From: Marinobacter caseinilyticus | GTDB taxonomy: Bacteria > Pseudomonadota > Gammaproteobacteria > Pseudomonadales > Oleiphilaceae | Assembly: GCF_011074955.1 (NCBI RefSeq) | Contig: NZ_WUQJ01000011.1 | Span: 62,001-126,000, forward strand | Length of the DNA stretch: 64,000 nucleotides | Direction of reading: 5' to 3' | In this document: positions 8,385 through 18,042 of the stretch, in pieces | How positions within the stretch are numbered: the first letter of the stretch is position 1 | Layout of the letters: each line of letters begins with the position of its first letter | Position numbers and translations under genes: made by a program | Notes under the pieces: model-generated | Databases searched by the model: none | The model's input: the letters and a program-made list of their open reading frames with translations, nothing else | What the model was told of the DNA's origin: nothing

Positions 8385-8606
8385 CTAATCGGTAAACGTT
8401 GAAATATACAGATGCTCAACCTTGTCCCTTGCCCAGGGCGTTTTCCGCAAAAACTTGAGGCTGGACTTCACCGATGGGTCACTTTTAAAGCAATTGATAC
8501 GAATTCGGCTCGCCAGACCTTCCCAGCCGTAGTGAGCTTCAAGCCGGACAACAATCTGTTCCAGGGTAATGCCGTGCAGGGGGTTGTTGGGTTGTGCGTT
8601 GTCCAT
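8385..8606 (-). CDS. VF530-family (DUF2132) small DNA-binding protein
   Basis: A 73-residue protein with the near-invariant VF530 features: [12 protein letters not shown] at the start, [31 protein letters not shown] and PWAR. I recall the founding member, Vibrio fischeri VF530, as a small structured protein proposed to bind DNA. The start at 8606 (MDNAQ) matches the usual family length; an in-frame upstream ATG at 8663 would add 19 non-conserved residues. It is probably monocistronic and lies convergent with the TetR gene and divergent from the DUF1127 gene. Confidence 0.85.
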   Translation of the reverse strand: MDNAQPNNPLHGITLEQIVVRLEAHYGWEGLASRIRINCFKSDPSVKSSLKFLRKTPWARDKVEHLYISTFTD

Positions 8607-8755
8607 GGTGACCGTGTTCGCTGTGCAGTGAGTGGGTTTACGGAGTGCTGATTCTCTGTGCATTGCGTATTCTGCGTATAGTGTGCTAGGGCAGAAATCT
8701 CTAACATAGTAGCCTCCTAACTAATTGACTCATTCAGTTTAGAGAGACCCTTTCT

Positions 8756-8911
8756 ATGTTTAAGAAAATCAGAGCAAAACAGCAACTTTGGAACATCCGC
8801 AGAAGTTCGCGTAATCAGCTGAGCAAAATGGACCGTCACCTGTTGCGAGACATCGGTGTCACCCCGACAGACGCTCTCAATGAGATCCGCAAGCCATTCT
8901 GGCGCGGCTAA
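8756..8911 (+). CDS. DUF1127 small protein (YjiS-like)
   Basis: A 51-residue basic protein starting MFKKIRAKQQLWNIRR. The C-terminal half LSKMDRHLLRDIGVTP, followed by DALNEIRKPFWR, is the DUF1127 signature, with the RDIG core intact. DUF1127 proteins are short arginine-rich proteins. Some alphaproteobacterial ones have been linked to RNA binding and phosphate or stress responses, but the role here is unknown. A purine-rich GAGAGA lies about nine bases before the ATG. A strong hairpin follows at 8953. Confidence 0.85.
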   Translation: MFKKIRAKQQLWNIRRSSRNQLSKMDRHLLRDIGVTPTDALNEIRKPFWRG

Positions 8912-8952
8912 GCATAAGAGCGAGGGGGCAAGTTGTATAGGCTTTTCCCTGC

Positions 8953-8986
8953 ATTGTGCTGACGGGCAATTCCCCGTCAGCACAAT
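8953..8986. terminator. 14-bp perfect hairpin between convergent genes
   Basis: ATTGTGCTGACGGG and its exact reverse complement are separated by a six-base loop. The hairpin lies between the end of the DUF1127 gene and the end of the ycgB gene on the opposite strand. No run of T follows on either strand, so it is not a textbook intrinsic terminator. It may still act as a bidirectional terminator or protect mRNA 3' ends. Confidence 0.6.
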
Positions 8987-9030
8987 ATTCCACGTTACTG
9001 TGCGTTAACAACACCAAGTTTTCCCTCCGA

Positions 9031-10575
9031 TTATTCTCCATCCGCATCCAGATGCCTGACCGGGCAGTGAAACTCTTCCACCACGGTGCCGTCTTCGACA
9101 CTTTCAAGGTGAACATCAAAACCCCAAAGCCGGTGAACGTGACGCAGTACTTCGCTGCTGGAGTCGTCCAATGGCACATTATTGACGGGGATGTGGCGCA
9201 GGGTCAGTGAGCGGTCGCCACGGACGTCGACGTTCCAGGCCTGAATGTTGGGTTCGCGGTAGCTCAGGTTGTATTGACGGGCGAGTTGCTCCCGCAAACG
9301 CCGGTAGCCCATTTCGTCGTGAATGGCGGTAATCCGGTACACGTCTTCCTCATCGTCGTCGGCGATGGCAAACAGCTTGAGATCCCGCATCACCTTGGGT
9401 GACAGAAATTGCAGGATGAAGCTCTCATCCTTGAAGTTCTTCATCGCGAAATGCAGGGTTTCGACCCAGTCGCTGCCGGCGATGTCGGGGAACCATTCCC
9501 GGTCCTCATCGGTCGGATGCTCACAGATGCGACGCAGGTCGGTGAACATGGAAAATCCGAGCGTGTACGGGTTGATGCCGGAATACCAGGGACTGTTGAA
9601 GGGCGGCTGATAGACAACCGCCGTGTGGCTCTGGAGGAATTCCAGTATGAAGCCATCGGTGACCAGGCCTTTTTCATACATCCGGTGCAGTAACGTGTAG
9701 TGCCAGAAGGTGGCCCAGCCCTCGTTCATGACCTGGGTCTGGCGCTGGGGATAAAAGTACTGTGCCAGTTTGCGCACGATACGGACGATCTCCCGCTGCC
9801 AGGTTTCCAGTAGCGGCGCGTTCTTCTCAATGAAATAAAGCAGGTTTTCCTGGGGTTCCGCCGGATAGCGTGTTTTCCGCCGGGCGTCATCTTCCTCGTC
9901 CAGTTCCGGTTTCGGGATGGTGCGCCACAGATCGTTCAGCTGGAGTTGCAGGTAGTCTTCCCGGTCTTTCTGGCGCCGCTGCTCTTCGGCGGCGGAAATA
10001 GGGGCCGGGCGCTTGTAACGGTCAACGCCGTAATTCATCAGGGCGTGACAGGAGTCGAGGATTTCTTCCACCGCATCCAGCCCATGGCGCTCTTCGCAAT
10101 CGGCAACGTAATTACGGGCAAACACCAGGTAATCGATGATGGCACTGGCATCGGTCCAGGTCCGGAACAGGTAGTTGCCCTTAAAAAACGAGTTGTGGCC
10201 GTAGGAAGCGTGGGCAATAACCAGGGCCTGCATTGGCAGGGTATTTTCCTCCATCAGGTAAGCGATGCAGGGGTTGGAGTTGATGACGATTTCATACGCC
10301 AGCCCCATTTGCCCGCGCTGATACCCTTTCGAGGTGTTCAGAAATTGCTTGCCAAAAGACCAGTGGTGGTAGCCCACGGGCATGCCGACCGAGCTGTAGG
10401 CGTCCATCATCTGCTCGGCACTGATGACTTCAATCTGATTGGGGTAGGTATCAAGCCCATACTCCGCCGCGCACTTGGCGATTTCGTCGTCGTATTGCTG
10501 GATCAGGTCAAAGGTCCACTCCGAACCGGTGGAAATTGGCTCACGCACGCTGGGTTTGTCAATCGAAGCTGTCAT
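9031..10575 (-). CDS. ycgB: SpoVR family protein YcgB
   Basis: A 514-residue member of the SpoVR/YcgB family (about 510 residues in E. coli), recognised by length, by sequence features such as [20 protein letters not shown], and by its fixed position as third gene of prkA-yeaH-ycgB. In Bacillus SpoVR is needed for spore cortex formation; in Gram-negatives its job is unclear but tied to stationary-phase and nitrogen stress. The NEGWA...H segment resembles a gluzincin-like zinc site, though activity is unproven. Its start overlaps the end of yeaH by 4 nt (ATGA), implying coupled translation. Confidence 0.93.
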   Translation of the reverse strand: MTASIDKPSVREPISTGSEWTFDLIQQYDDEIAKCAAEYGLDTYPNQIEVISAEQMMDAYSSVGMPVGYHHWSFGKQFLNTSKGYQRGQMGLAYEIVINSNPCIAYLMEENTLPMQALVIAHASYGHNSFFKGNYLFRTWTDASAIIDYLVFARNYVADCEERHGLDAVEEILDSCHALMNYGVDRYKRPAPISAAEEQRRQKDREDYLQLQLNDLWRTIPKPELDEEDDARRKTRYPAEPQENLLYFIEKNAPLLETWQREIVRIVRKLAQYFYPQRQTQVMNEGWATFWHYTLLHRMYEKGLVTDGFILEFLQSHTAVVYQPPFNSPWYSGINPYTLGFSMFTDLRRICEHPTDEDREWFPDIAGSDWVETLHFAMKNFKDESFILQFLSPKVMRDLKLFAIADDDEEDVYRITAIHDEMGYRRLREQLARQYNLSYREPNIQAWNVDVRGDRSLTLRHIPVNNVPLDDSSSEVLRHVHRLWGFDVHLESVEDGTVVEEFHCPVRHLDADGE

Positions 10576-11864
10576 GCCGCTTTCCTCTCGAACAACTGCC
10601 GGAAGACCGGGTAAATCTCTCCCGGGTCGGCAATTTGCTGCATCGCGAAACTCTGGGGGAAGCGCTCCATGATTTTTTCATACTCGTACCAGAGCATTTG
10701 ATGGTCTTGCGGGGTAATTTCAACATAGGCGAAGTACTGCACCAAAGGCAGCAGGCTGTCGGCCAGTACCTTACTGCAGACCGGTGAGTCATCGTTCCAG
10801 TTGTCACCGTCGGATGCCTGAGCCGCGTATATGTTCCATTCCGAAGGCGAATAGCGCGACTGGATGATCTTGTGCATCAGTTTCAGGGCGCTGGACACGA
10901 TGGTCCCGCCGGTTTCCCGAGAGTAGAAAAACTCCTCCTCGTCGACTTCCTTGGCGCTGGTGTGATGGCGGATGAACACCACGTCGATGCGCTTGTAGTT
11001 CTTTTTCAGGAACAGGTACAACAGGATGAAAAACCGCTTGGCGATGTCCTTGTGCATCTGGGTCATCGAGCCGGACACATCCATCAGGCAAAACATCACC
11101 GCGCTGGTGGCCGGTTGTGGTTGCTTCAGGTGCTGGCGGTAGCGTAAATCGATTTCGTCAATCCAGGGAATGCGCCGGATGTTGGCTTTTAGACGGCTGA
11201 TCTCCGCCTCCAAAACCTCAATCTGGTCTTTGTGGCTGAACGCGGGGTCTTGCTCAAGGGGGCCGGCTCGCAAGCTTGCCAGTTCCTCTTCCAGTTCCCG
11301 GATTTTTCGTTTACGCGCCCCGCCCAGACTCAGGCGCCGGGCGTGTGCGCCCCGCAATGAGCGCACCACATCCAATTTGGCGGGAACGCCCTGGGTCGAG
11401 AAACCGGACCTGACATATTTGAAGGTCTCGGTGTCTTTCAGTTGTTTGCGGGCCAGGTTGGGCAATTCCAGATCATCGAACAGGAACTCCAGAAATTCGT
11501 CCTGGGTAATCTGGAAGGCAAACTCGTCCAACCCTTCGCCGTCCGGGCTGGCCTGGCCCTGGCCTTGGCCCTGGCCACCGCCCGGGGGTTTCGGCAGAGT
11601 GTCACCGGCCACAAACTCTTTGTTGCCCGGATGCACCATTTCCCGCTTACCGCCCTGGCCATGATGAAAAATCGGTTCCTGAATGTCCCGCGAGGGAATA
11701 CTGACGCTTTCACCGCGTTCAATATCGGTGATCGAGCGCCGTTGCACGGCCTCGGCAACCGCTTTTTTGATGTGCTGACGATAGCGTCGCAGAAACCGTT
11801 CCCGGTTGACGGCGCTCTTGTTTTTGCCATTCAGTCGTCGATCGACTATGTGGGTCATACCCAT
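10572..11864 (-). CDS. yeaH: YeaH/YhbH family protein (DUF444)
   Basis: A 430-residue DUF444 protein, close to E. coli YeaH (427). The N-terminus [20 protein letters not shown] and [19 protein letters not shown] are family hallmarks. A Gly/Gln-rich stretch ([10 protein letters not shown], about residue 93) follows. The C-terminal half contains a VWA-like domain with an intact MIDAS start, DVSGS. The ATG at 11864 has GGAG at good spacing; the in-frame ATG two codons later has none as close. YeaH works with the PrkA (YeaG) kinase in adaptation to starvation. The gap from prkA is 91 nt. Confidence 0.93.
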   Translation of the reverse strand: MGMTHIVDRRLNGKNKSAVNRERFLRRYRQHIKKAVAEAVQRRSITDIERGESVSIPSRDIQEPIFHHGQGGKREMVHPGNKEFVAGDTLPKPPGGGQGQGQGQASPDGEGLDEFAFQITQDEFLEFLFDDLELPNLARKQLKDTETFKYVRSGFSTQGVPAKLDVVRSLRGAHARRLSLGGARKRKIRELEEELASLRAGPLEQDPAFSHKDQIEVLEAEISRLKANIRRIPWIDEIDLRYRQHLKQPQPATSAVMFCLMDVSGSMTQMHKDIAKRFFILLYLFLKKNYKRIDVVFIRHHTSAKEVDEEEFFYSRETGGTIVSSALKLMHKIIQSRYSPSEWNIYAAQASDGDNWNDDSPVCSKVLADSLLPLVQYFAYVEITPQDHQMLWYEYEKIMERFPQSFAMQQIADPGEIYPVFRQLFERKAA

Positions 11865-11955
11865 AACTGCACTCCGGTTTTGGAGATTGGAGAGAGGGCG
11901 TTGAACGTCATTGTGGCCCGCGCCTCTCTCTGGCTCCCGAAATCACGAATCTGCG

Positions 11956-13878
11956 TCAGTGGGACTTGCGAACCCGCAGGTACCATTCGGCCAGCAATCT
12001 GACCTGCTTCTCGGTGTAGCCTCGATCGACCATCCGTTCGACGAACTGCTTGTGTTTTTTCTGATCTTCGTTGCTGGCCTTCGGGTTGAACGAAATAACC
12101 GGCAGCAGATCCTCTGTGTTGGAGAACATCTTCTTCTCAATCACGCTGCGCAGTTTTTCGTAACTGAGCCAGGACGGATTACGGCCCTGGTTGTTCGCCC
12201 GGGCGCGCAACACAAAGTTAACCACCTCGTTGCGGAAATCCTTGGGATTGCTGATGCCCGCAGGTTTCTCGATTTTTTCCAGCTCATCATTGATGGAGGA
12301 GCGATCGAGGATTTCGCCGGTTTCCGGGTCACGGTATTCCTGATCCTGAATCCAGAAGTCGGCGTAGGTCACGTATCGGTCAAACAGGTTCTGTCCATAC
12401 TCGCTGTAGCTTTCCAGGTAGGCGGTCTGAATCTCCTTGCCGATGAATTCCACGTAGTGTGGCGCCAGGAATTCCTTAATAAAGCGCAGGTAGCGCTCCT
12501 GGGTTTCCTGTTGGAACTGTTCCTGCTCGATTTGTTTTTCCAGCACATAGAGCAGGTGAACCGGGTTGGCGGCGATCTCCGAATTGTCGAAGTTGAAGAC
12601 TTTGGACAGAATCTTGAACGCAAACCGGGTGGACAGGCCGTCCATGCCTTCGTTCACCCCGGCCGCATCCCGGTATTCCTGAATCGATTTGGCCTTCGGG
12701 TCGGTGTCCTTGATGTTCTGGCCGTCGTAAACCCGCATCTTGGAAAATATGCTCGAGTTTTCCGGCTCCTTGGTGCGCGACAGAATCGAGAACTCGGCCA
12801 GCATTTTCAGGGTGTCCGGGGCGCAGGGGGCGCCGTAGAGCGAACTGTTGCGCAACAACTTCCGGTAGATGTCGATTTCTTCCGTCACTCGGACACAATA
12901 GGGCACTTTGACAATGTACACCCGGTCCAGAAAAGCTTCGTTGTGCTTGTTGTTGCGGAACGTCTGCCATTCCGATTCGTTGGAGTGGGCCAGAATGACA
13001 CCATCGAACGGCACCGACCCCATCCCTTCCGTGGTGTTGTAGTTGCCCTCCTGGGTTGCCGTCAGCAGCGGGTGCAGAACCTTGATGGGTGCCTTGAACA
13101 TCTCCACAAACTCCAGCAAGCCCTGGTTGGCCTTGCACAGGCCGCCGCTGAAGCTGTAGGCATCGGGATCGTCCTGGGAGTAGTCTTCCAGCATCCGGAT
13201 ATTGACCTTGCCGACCAGGGCAGAGATGTCCTGGTTATTGTCGTCACCGGGCTCGGTTTTTGACACCGCAACCTGGTCAAGGATCGACGGGTAGCGTTTG
13301 ACCACGCGGAACTTGCCGATGTCGCCGCCAAATTCGTGCAGGCGCTTGACGGCCCAGGGCGACATGATCGGCTTCAGGTATCGGGTGGGGATGCCGAATT
13401 CTTCCTGCAGGATGCCGCCGTCTTCGTCCGGGTCGAACAGCCCCAGCGGCGACTCGTTCACGGGCGAATCCTTGATCGCGTAAAATGGCACTTTCTGAAT
13501 GATTTGCTTCAGCTTTTCAGCCAATGAGGATTTACCGCCGCCCACGGGGCCCAGCAGGTAGAGAATCTGTTTCTTTTCCTCAAGGCCCTGAGCGGCGTGG
13601 CGGAAGAACGACACGATGTTCTCGACGGCTTCCTCCATACCGTAAAATTCGGAGAACTCCGGATAGCGTTTAATGACCTTGTTTGAAAAAATGCGGGACA
13701 GTCTGGAATCTCGGGAAGTATCAATTAATTCGGGTTCGCCTATCGCCATCAGCATCCGTTCGGCTGCAGTGGCGTAAGCGGAAGCGTCCTTTCTACAAAT
13801 CTCCAGGTATTCCTCGAGAGAATACTCCTCCTCCTGAGTGGCGTCATACCGGTTTTTGAAATGCTGAAGAATGCTCAT
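11956..13878 (-). CDS. prkA: PrkA-family serine protein kinase (YeaG)
   Basis: A 640-residue PrkA protein (YeaG, about 644 in E. coli). The AAA-like N-terminal domain has a Walker A motif GPVGGGKS (110-117) after YGMEEAVENIVSFF. The C-terminal third is the PrkA C domain. PrkA/YeaG acts in sustained nitrogen starvation and stationary-phase stress in enterobacteria; whether it is truly a kinase or mainly a AAA protease in some species is debated. The start has GAGGGG five bases upstream. It leads the operon prkA-yeaH-ycgB. Confidence 0.95.
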   Translation of the reverse strand: MSILQHFKNRYDATQEEEYSLEEYLEICRKDASAYATAAERMLMAIGEPELIDTSRDSRLSRIFSNKVIKRYPEFSEFYGMEEAVENIVSFFRHAAQGLEEKKQILYLLGPVGGGKSSLAEKLKQIIQKVPFYAIKDSPVNESPLGLFDPDEDGGILQEEFGIPTRYLKPIMSPWAVKRLHEFGGDIGKFRVVKRYPSILDQVAVSKTEPGDDNNQDISALVGKVNIRMLEDYSQDDPDAYSFSGGLCKANQGLLEFVEMFKAPIKVLHPLLTATQEGNYNTTEGMGSVPFDGVILAHSNESEWQTFRNNKHNEAFLDRVYIVKVPYCVRVTEEIDIYRKLLRNSSLYGAPCAPDTLKMLAEFSILSRTKEPENSSIFSKMRVYDGQNIKDTDPKAKSIQEYRDAAGVNEGMDGLSTRFAFKILSKVFNFDNSEIAANPVHLLYVLEKQIEQEQFQQETQERYLRFIKEFLAPHYVEFIGKEIQTAYLESYSEYGQNLFDRYVTYADFWIQDQEYRDPETGEILDRSSINDELEKIEKPAGISNPKDFRNEVVNFVLRARANNQGRNPSWLSYEKLRSVIEKKMFSNTEDLLPVISFNPKASNEDQKKHKQFVERMVDRGYTEKQVRLLAEWYLRVRKSH

Positions 13879-14228
13879 TTTAACCCCTCGCTCGCAGTGT
13901 AATTAGCTATCAATCACGCAAAAATTCCCCGATCAAATTCGGACCGCCGGTACCGGCGATTCATAGGTAGTTGGATGAAATGGATGGAATCTTATCACCA
14001 GATACGCCGGCGGACGGTTACTGGTTTGGATATTTTTAGCTTAGTTCAGTCTTCGGGGCTTGGACAGTGACAGATCTGTTTTGTTTCGTGTCTGGACGTA
14101 TTTTCATGAAGTCCTTTTTATCCTTGCCTTCATCTGTGTGTCGCTTAGACTTTAAAGTGTGATTCGCGAATTTTGCGCCAGTATTTCGGGACCGAAACCG
14201 GTCTTTTCCCACAACATAAGGAGCGATC
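13879..14228. other. 350-nt divergent intergenic region between prkA and osmF
   Basis: This stretch must hold the promoters of both the prkA and the osmF operons. It contains a perfect 14-bp palindrome CGCCGGTACCGGCG at 13945-13958, about 70 nt upstream of prkA. AT-rich blocks follow near 14025-14130. A minus-strand open frame crosses into osmF here but has no coding character. I could not assign confident -35/-10 boxes. Confidence 0.5.
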
Positions 14229-15149
14229 GTGTCTCTTCTAAAGAGCATTCGATGTGGTGTGTCTGTTTTACTTCTACTGGCGGTTGTCGGCCACGTGATT
14301 GCCGCCGATCCGGTGGTGGTGTCATCAAAAATTGATACCGAAGGTTCCGTGTTGGGCCAGATGATTCTGCAAAGCCTTGAGCGTGAAGGTATTCCGGTGG
14401 AGAACCGGATACAGCTGGGAGGCACCAGTATCGTGCGCAACGCCATCAAGGCCGGGGAAATCGACATCTATCCGGAATACACCGGTAATGCCGCTTTTTT
14501 TCACGGTAAAACTGACAGCCCGGTCTGGAAAAATGCGGAGCAAGCCTATGAAACCGCCAAATCCCTGGACTTCCAGGCTCACCAGATCGTCTGGCTGACA
14601 CCGGCCAATGCCAACAATACCTGGGCCATGAGCGTGCGGGGCGATTTGGCCCGGGCGCAAAACCTCGCCACTCTTGAGGATCTGGCGGCATACCTCAATA
14701 AGGGCGGCGCCTTTCGCTTCGCTGCCAGTGCGGAGTTTGTGGAGTCGGCGAGCGCGTTGCCCGCCTTCCAGCAAGCCTATGGGTTTACGCTGGGCGCCGA
14801 CCAGCTTCTGGTGCTGTCCGGTGGTAATACCGCCGCCACCATCCGGGCCGCGGCGCTTGACAGCAACGATGTAAACGGTGCCATGACCTATGGTACGGAC
14901 GGTGGTCTCAGTGCGTTGGACCTGAAAGTAATGACCGATACCAAAGGCGTGCAGCCTGTGTACCAGCCTGCGCCGATTGTCCGGGCTCAGGTGCTGGAGC
15001 AATACCCTGCCATCGCAGACATCCTCAAACCAGTGTTTGACGCACTGGATCTTGAAACCTTGCAGCGTCTGAATGGGGCCGTTGCGGTCAACGGTGCCCC
15101 ACCGGCGCAAGTGGCGAAAGAGTTCCTGGACAGTCTGAGCGGACGCTAG
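14229..15149 (+). CDS. osmF: Osmoprotectant ABC transporter, periplasmic binding protein (OsmF/YehZ)
   Basis: A 306-residue OpuAC-type substrate-binding protein. It starts at GTG 14229 with AAGGAG seven bases upstream, followed by a signal peptide ending about VIAADP. IDTEGSVLGQMIL, GGTSIVRNAIKAGEIDIYPEYTG and AMTYGTDGGL are family features; the YPEYTG segment is typical of glycine-betaine/choline-type binding proteins. It is the first gene of osmF-yehY-yehX-yehW, the same gene set as the E. coli yeh operon. In E. coli this is a low-affinity betaine system induced by osmotic stress and stationary phase. Permease yehY begins 25 nt after its stop. Confidence 0.93.
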   Translation: MSLLKSIRCGVSVLLLLAVVGHVIAADPVVVSSKIDTEGSVLGQMILQSLEREGIPVENRIQLGGTSIVRNAIKAGEIDIYPEYTGNAAFFHGKTDSPVWKNAEQAYETAKSLDFQAHQIVWLTPANANNTWAMSVRGDLARAQNLATLEDLAAYLNKGGAFRFAASAEFVESASALPAFQQAYGFTLGADQLLVLSGGNTAATIRAAALDSNDVNGAMTYGTDGGLSALDLKVMTDTKGVQPVYQPAPIVRAQVLEQYPAIADILKPVFDALDLETLQRLNGAVAVNGAPPAQVAKEFLDSLSGR

Positions 15150-15174
15150 CGGATTGTTGGCGCCCGCCTCCGAC

Positions 15175-16335
15175 ATGCCCAATCGGGTTGTGCCCGTGTT
15201 GGCCAGCCTGGCGCTAGTCCTGATCTGGTGGTTGGATTTTGGCATTGTGCAGCCCAACCGTATTGTTCCGGGTACGGGGTACGGCCTGGTTGAGGCCATT
15301 GGCGCTGCGAACAGCGCCGGCCTGAGTGCCGGACTGCTGGCGCTGATGGTGATGGCGCGGCATCGGTTTCGTGCCCGTTTTTATGGGTTGGGCGCGTTGG
15401 TGGCGCTGCTCTTGATGTGGCAGCCGATTCTGTTGGCCGAGTTTGCCGATCGCCAGCTGCCGGCGGACGCAGCCTATGCCCGCACGGCGATTGGCGCAGG
15501 CTTTTGGTCGTTGTTGTTTCTACTCGGCCTGATGGCCATTGAAGTGCTCAGTCAACTGCCGTCACCCCGGGGGCATCATCTCATCCTTGTCGCCCTGGTG
15601 TTGGTGGTGTGGGGTGTCTGTGTGGCGGCCGGCCGGCTTGATAGCCTGTCCCTGGTGACCGAGTATGCCAGCCGTCCCGACCAATTCCGGCAGGCGCTGA
15701 CCCATCACCTGGCGCTGTCGCTGAGCGCCGTGTTGTGCAGCCTGGTGATTGCCATTGCCCTGGCCATCATGATGATGCGCCGTGATCGCTGGCGTCAGCC
15801 GGTGCTGGCGACCGTCAGTTTTCTGCAGACCATCCCCAGCCTGGCGTTGTTTGGCTTGCTGATCGCACCGTTGAGCGCGCTTTCAACGGCCTTTCCCTTC
15901 CTGCAGACACTCGGCATTCGGGGGATTGGCTGGGCACCGGCGCTGCTGGCGCTGGTGGCGTACAGCCTGCTGCCCATCGTTCGAAACACCTACGTCGCGC
16001 TGTCGGAAGTTCCGGATGATCTGGTGGACGCCGGCCGCGGAATGGGCATGAGCGAGCGCCAACTGTTTTTGAAACTGAAACTGCCCCTGGCAATGCCCAT
16101 CATCATCGAAGGCGTCAGGGTGACCACCATTCAAGCCATGGGATTGACCGCGGTGGCGGCATTGATCGGCGCCGGCGGCTTTGGCACCTTTATTTTTCAA
16201 GGTCTGGGACAGGCCGCAATGGATCTGGTGCTGCTGGGCGCACTGCCGACCATTGCGCTGGCGCTGGCCGCCGATGGGGTGTTAACGGCACTGGGTCAGG
16301 TTTGCCGGCCCGCCGGCCTCAAGGCCAATGGTTAA
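15175..16335 (+). CDS. yehY: Osmoprotectant ABC transporter permease YehY
   Basis: An inner-membrane permease of 386 residues when started at ATG 15175, nearly the length I recall for E. coli YehY (385). A TTG at 15154 in the same frame is possible. The first half has several extra membrane helices, as in YehY. The second half is a standard binding-protein-dependent permease domain with the EAA-type loop (DAGRGMGMSERQLFLKLKLP). It should pair with YehW to form the channel and with YehX as the ATPase. Confidence 0.9.
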   Translation: MPNRVVPVLASLALVLIWWLDFGIVQPNRIVPGTGYGLVEAIGAANSAGLSAGLLALMVMARHRFRARFYGLGALVALLLMWQPILLAEFADRQLPADAAYARTAIGAGFWSLLFLLGLMAIEVLSQLPSPRGHHLILVALVLVVWGVCVAAGRLDSLSLVTEYASRPDQFRQALTHHLALSLSAVLCSLVIAIALAIMMMRRDRWRQPVLATVSFLQTIPSLALFGLLIAPLSALSTAFPFLQTLGIRGIGWAPALLALVAYSLLPIVRNTYVALSEVPDDLVDAGRGMGMSERQLFLKLKLPLAMPIIIEGVRVTTIQAMGLTAVAALIGAGGFGTFIFQGLGQAAMDLVLLGALPTIALALAADGVLTALGQVCRPAGLKANG

Positions 16336-16347
16336 GGATTGCGAGCA

Positions 16348-17295
16348 ATGATTGAGTTAAAAGGCGTCAGCTGTCGGTTCGGCTCAACGGTTGCGGTCGA
16401 CGCCATCAACCTGACCGTGGAAACCGGCGAGGTCTGCGTGCTGGTGGGCAGTTCGGGATGCGGCAAATCCACGACACTGAGAATGATCAATCGCTTGCTA
16501 CCGCACAGCGCCGGTGAAATCAGTGTTGATGGTCAGGACATTCGCCGCATCGACGTTCGCAAGCTGCGCCTCAATATGGGCTACGCGATACAGGGCACTG
16601 GGTTGTTTCCACACTGGACTGTCGCGCGCAATGTTGCCCTGGTGCCTAAACTGCTGGGCTGGTCCCGGGACCGGATCACGACCCGGGTCGACGAATTGCT
16701 GACTTTGCTGGGGCTGGCGCCGGAAACCTTCGCCAACAAATACCCAGAGCAGCTGTCCGGCGGCCAGGCCCAGCGGGTGGGGGTGGCGAGGGCCTTGGCA
16801 GCGGACCCCAACATACTGCTGATGGATGAGCCTTTTGGCGCGCTGGATGCGATTACCCGCGACAATCTGCAAAACGAGATGCTGCGCATTCAGCGGCAGG
16901 TTCACAAAACCACCGTGTTCGTAACCCACGACATTGACGAGGCCTTAAGGTTAGCCACACGCATTGCCGTCATGGATCAGGGGCGGATTCTGCAGCACGA
17001 TACCCCGGAAAATATCCTGCGCAGCCCGGCCAACGCGTTTGTGGAAAACCTGCTGGGCAGCCAGGACCGGGGGCTGAAGCTCAGTGCGCTGCGACGGGTG
17101 GGGGACGCGATGAGTCGTCACCCGCAACCCTGCGAGCCAGATCTCGAAACGGATTGGCTGAGTGAAGATGACAGCCTGCGGCAAGCGTTGTCGGTCATGC
17201 TCTGGCATGAAGCGGAACAGCTGCCGGTACGCGACGCTGGGGGAGCCGAAATAGGGGTGCTGAGTCGTGACCAGATCTGGACCGGGGCCACCTGA
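16348..17295 (+). CDS. yehX: Osmoprotectant ABC transporter ATP-binding protein YehX
   Basis: An ABC ATPase of 315 residues. Walker A is GSSGCGKST, the signature is LSGGQAQRVGVARALA, Walker B is ILLMDEPFGALD, and the switch His follows in VFVTHDIDEAL. The C-terminal 70 residues, after the ATPase domain, form a degenerate CBS-like region. ATG 16348 has AAGGA nine bases upstream. It starts 12 nt after yehY and its stop overlaps the yehW start (TGATG), so the operon is translated as a unit. Confidence 0.93.
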   Translation: MIELKGVSCRFGSTVAVDAINLTVETGEVCVLVGSSGCGKSTTLRMINRLLPHSAGEISVDGQDIRRIDVRKLRLNMGYAIQGTGLFPHWTVARNVALVPKLLGWSRDRITTRVDELLTLLGLAPETFANKYPEQLSGGQAQRVGVARALAADPNILLMDEPFGALDAITRDNLQNEMLRIQRQVHKTTVFVTHDIDEALRLATRIAVMDQGRILQHDTPENILRSPANAFVENLLGSQDRGLKLSALRRVGDAMSRHPQPCEPDLETDWLSEDDSLRQALSVMLWHEAEQLPVRDAGGAEIGVLSRDQIWTGAT

Positions 17296-18041
17296 TGCGC
17301 GTGTTCATAAGGCCGTGTGTCTGGTTGCTGGCACTGTTGTTTTGCGCCAGCTTCATGTCAGTGTTCGAGGCCCTGTTTGGCTGGTTTCAGCCCGGACAAA
17401 CGTCCCTTATCTATCAGCGTGCCGGGTTTTTATCCCTGCTTCAGAATCACGTGTTGCTGGTCTTGATCTCTGGCAGCATCGGCACCGCGATGGCGGTCTC
17501 GGCGGGGATTCTGGTGACCCGTGGCTGGGGGCGGGATTTCCTGCCCCTGGCCAGCCAGGTGGCGTCCATTGGCCAAACCTTTCCGCCGGTCGCGGTGTTG
17601 GCCCTGGCGGTGCCGGTGCTCGGCTTTGGCGAAGCGCCCACCTTAATGGCGCTGGTTCTCTATGGTTTGCTGCCCATCCTGCGCAACACCCTGGTCGGGC
17701 TGGATGGCATTGCCCCGGCGGTCAAGGAAGCCGCCAGCGGCATGGGTATGTCGCCGACACAGGTTTTGCTCAAGGTGGAATTGCCCTTGGCGGGCCGGGT
17801 TATCCTCGCCGGGGTGCGAACGTCGGTGACCATCAATATTGCCACGGCCGCCATTGGCTCCACCATCGGAGCCAGAACCCTGGGTGACCCGGTGATCGCC
17901 GGCCTGGTCAATGGCAACACCGGCTATGTGTTGCAAGGCGCACTGCTCATCGGATTGTTGGCGATCACCACAGACAGTCTGTTTGAGGCGCTGCAGCGGA
18001 CCTGGAGCCAGCGGCTATTAGCCGCCGCCGTGGCAGGCTAG
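17295..18041 (+). CDS. yehW: Osmoprotectant ABC transporter permease YehW
   Basis: A 248-residue inner-membrane permease with about five to six helices and the EAA loop EAASGMGMSPTQVLLKVELP, which contacts the ATPase. TVNIATAAIGSTIGA-like sequence near the C-terminal part is typical of OpuC/YehW permeases. It is the last gene of the four-gene osmoprotectant operon. Its stop is separated from the convergent tpm gene by a single base, so the two transcripts must overlap or terminate inside each other. Confidence 0.92.
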   Translation: MRVFIRPCVWLLALLFCASFMSVFEALFGWFQPGQTSLIYQRAGFLSLLQNHVLLVLISGSIGTAMAVSAGILVTRGWGRDFLPLASQVASIGQTFPPVAVLALAVPVLGFGEAPTLMALVLYGLLPILRNTLVGLDGIAPAVKEAASGMGMSPTQVLLKVELPLAGRVILAGVRTSVTINIATAAIGSTIGARTLGDPVIAGLVNGNTGYVLQGALLIGLLAITTDSLFEALQRTWSQRLLAAAVAG

Positions 18042-18042
18042 T

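Noticed and set aside
11911..13263. 450-codon plus-strand open frame antisense to prkA
   Set aside because: It overlaps a clear prkA gene throughout, has no ribosome site and no recognisable motif; long antisense frames are common in G+C-rich genes.
14036..14467. 143-codon minus-strand frame between prkA and osmF
   Set aside because: It runs into osmF antisense, with no ribosome site and no domain.
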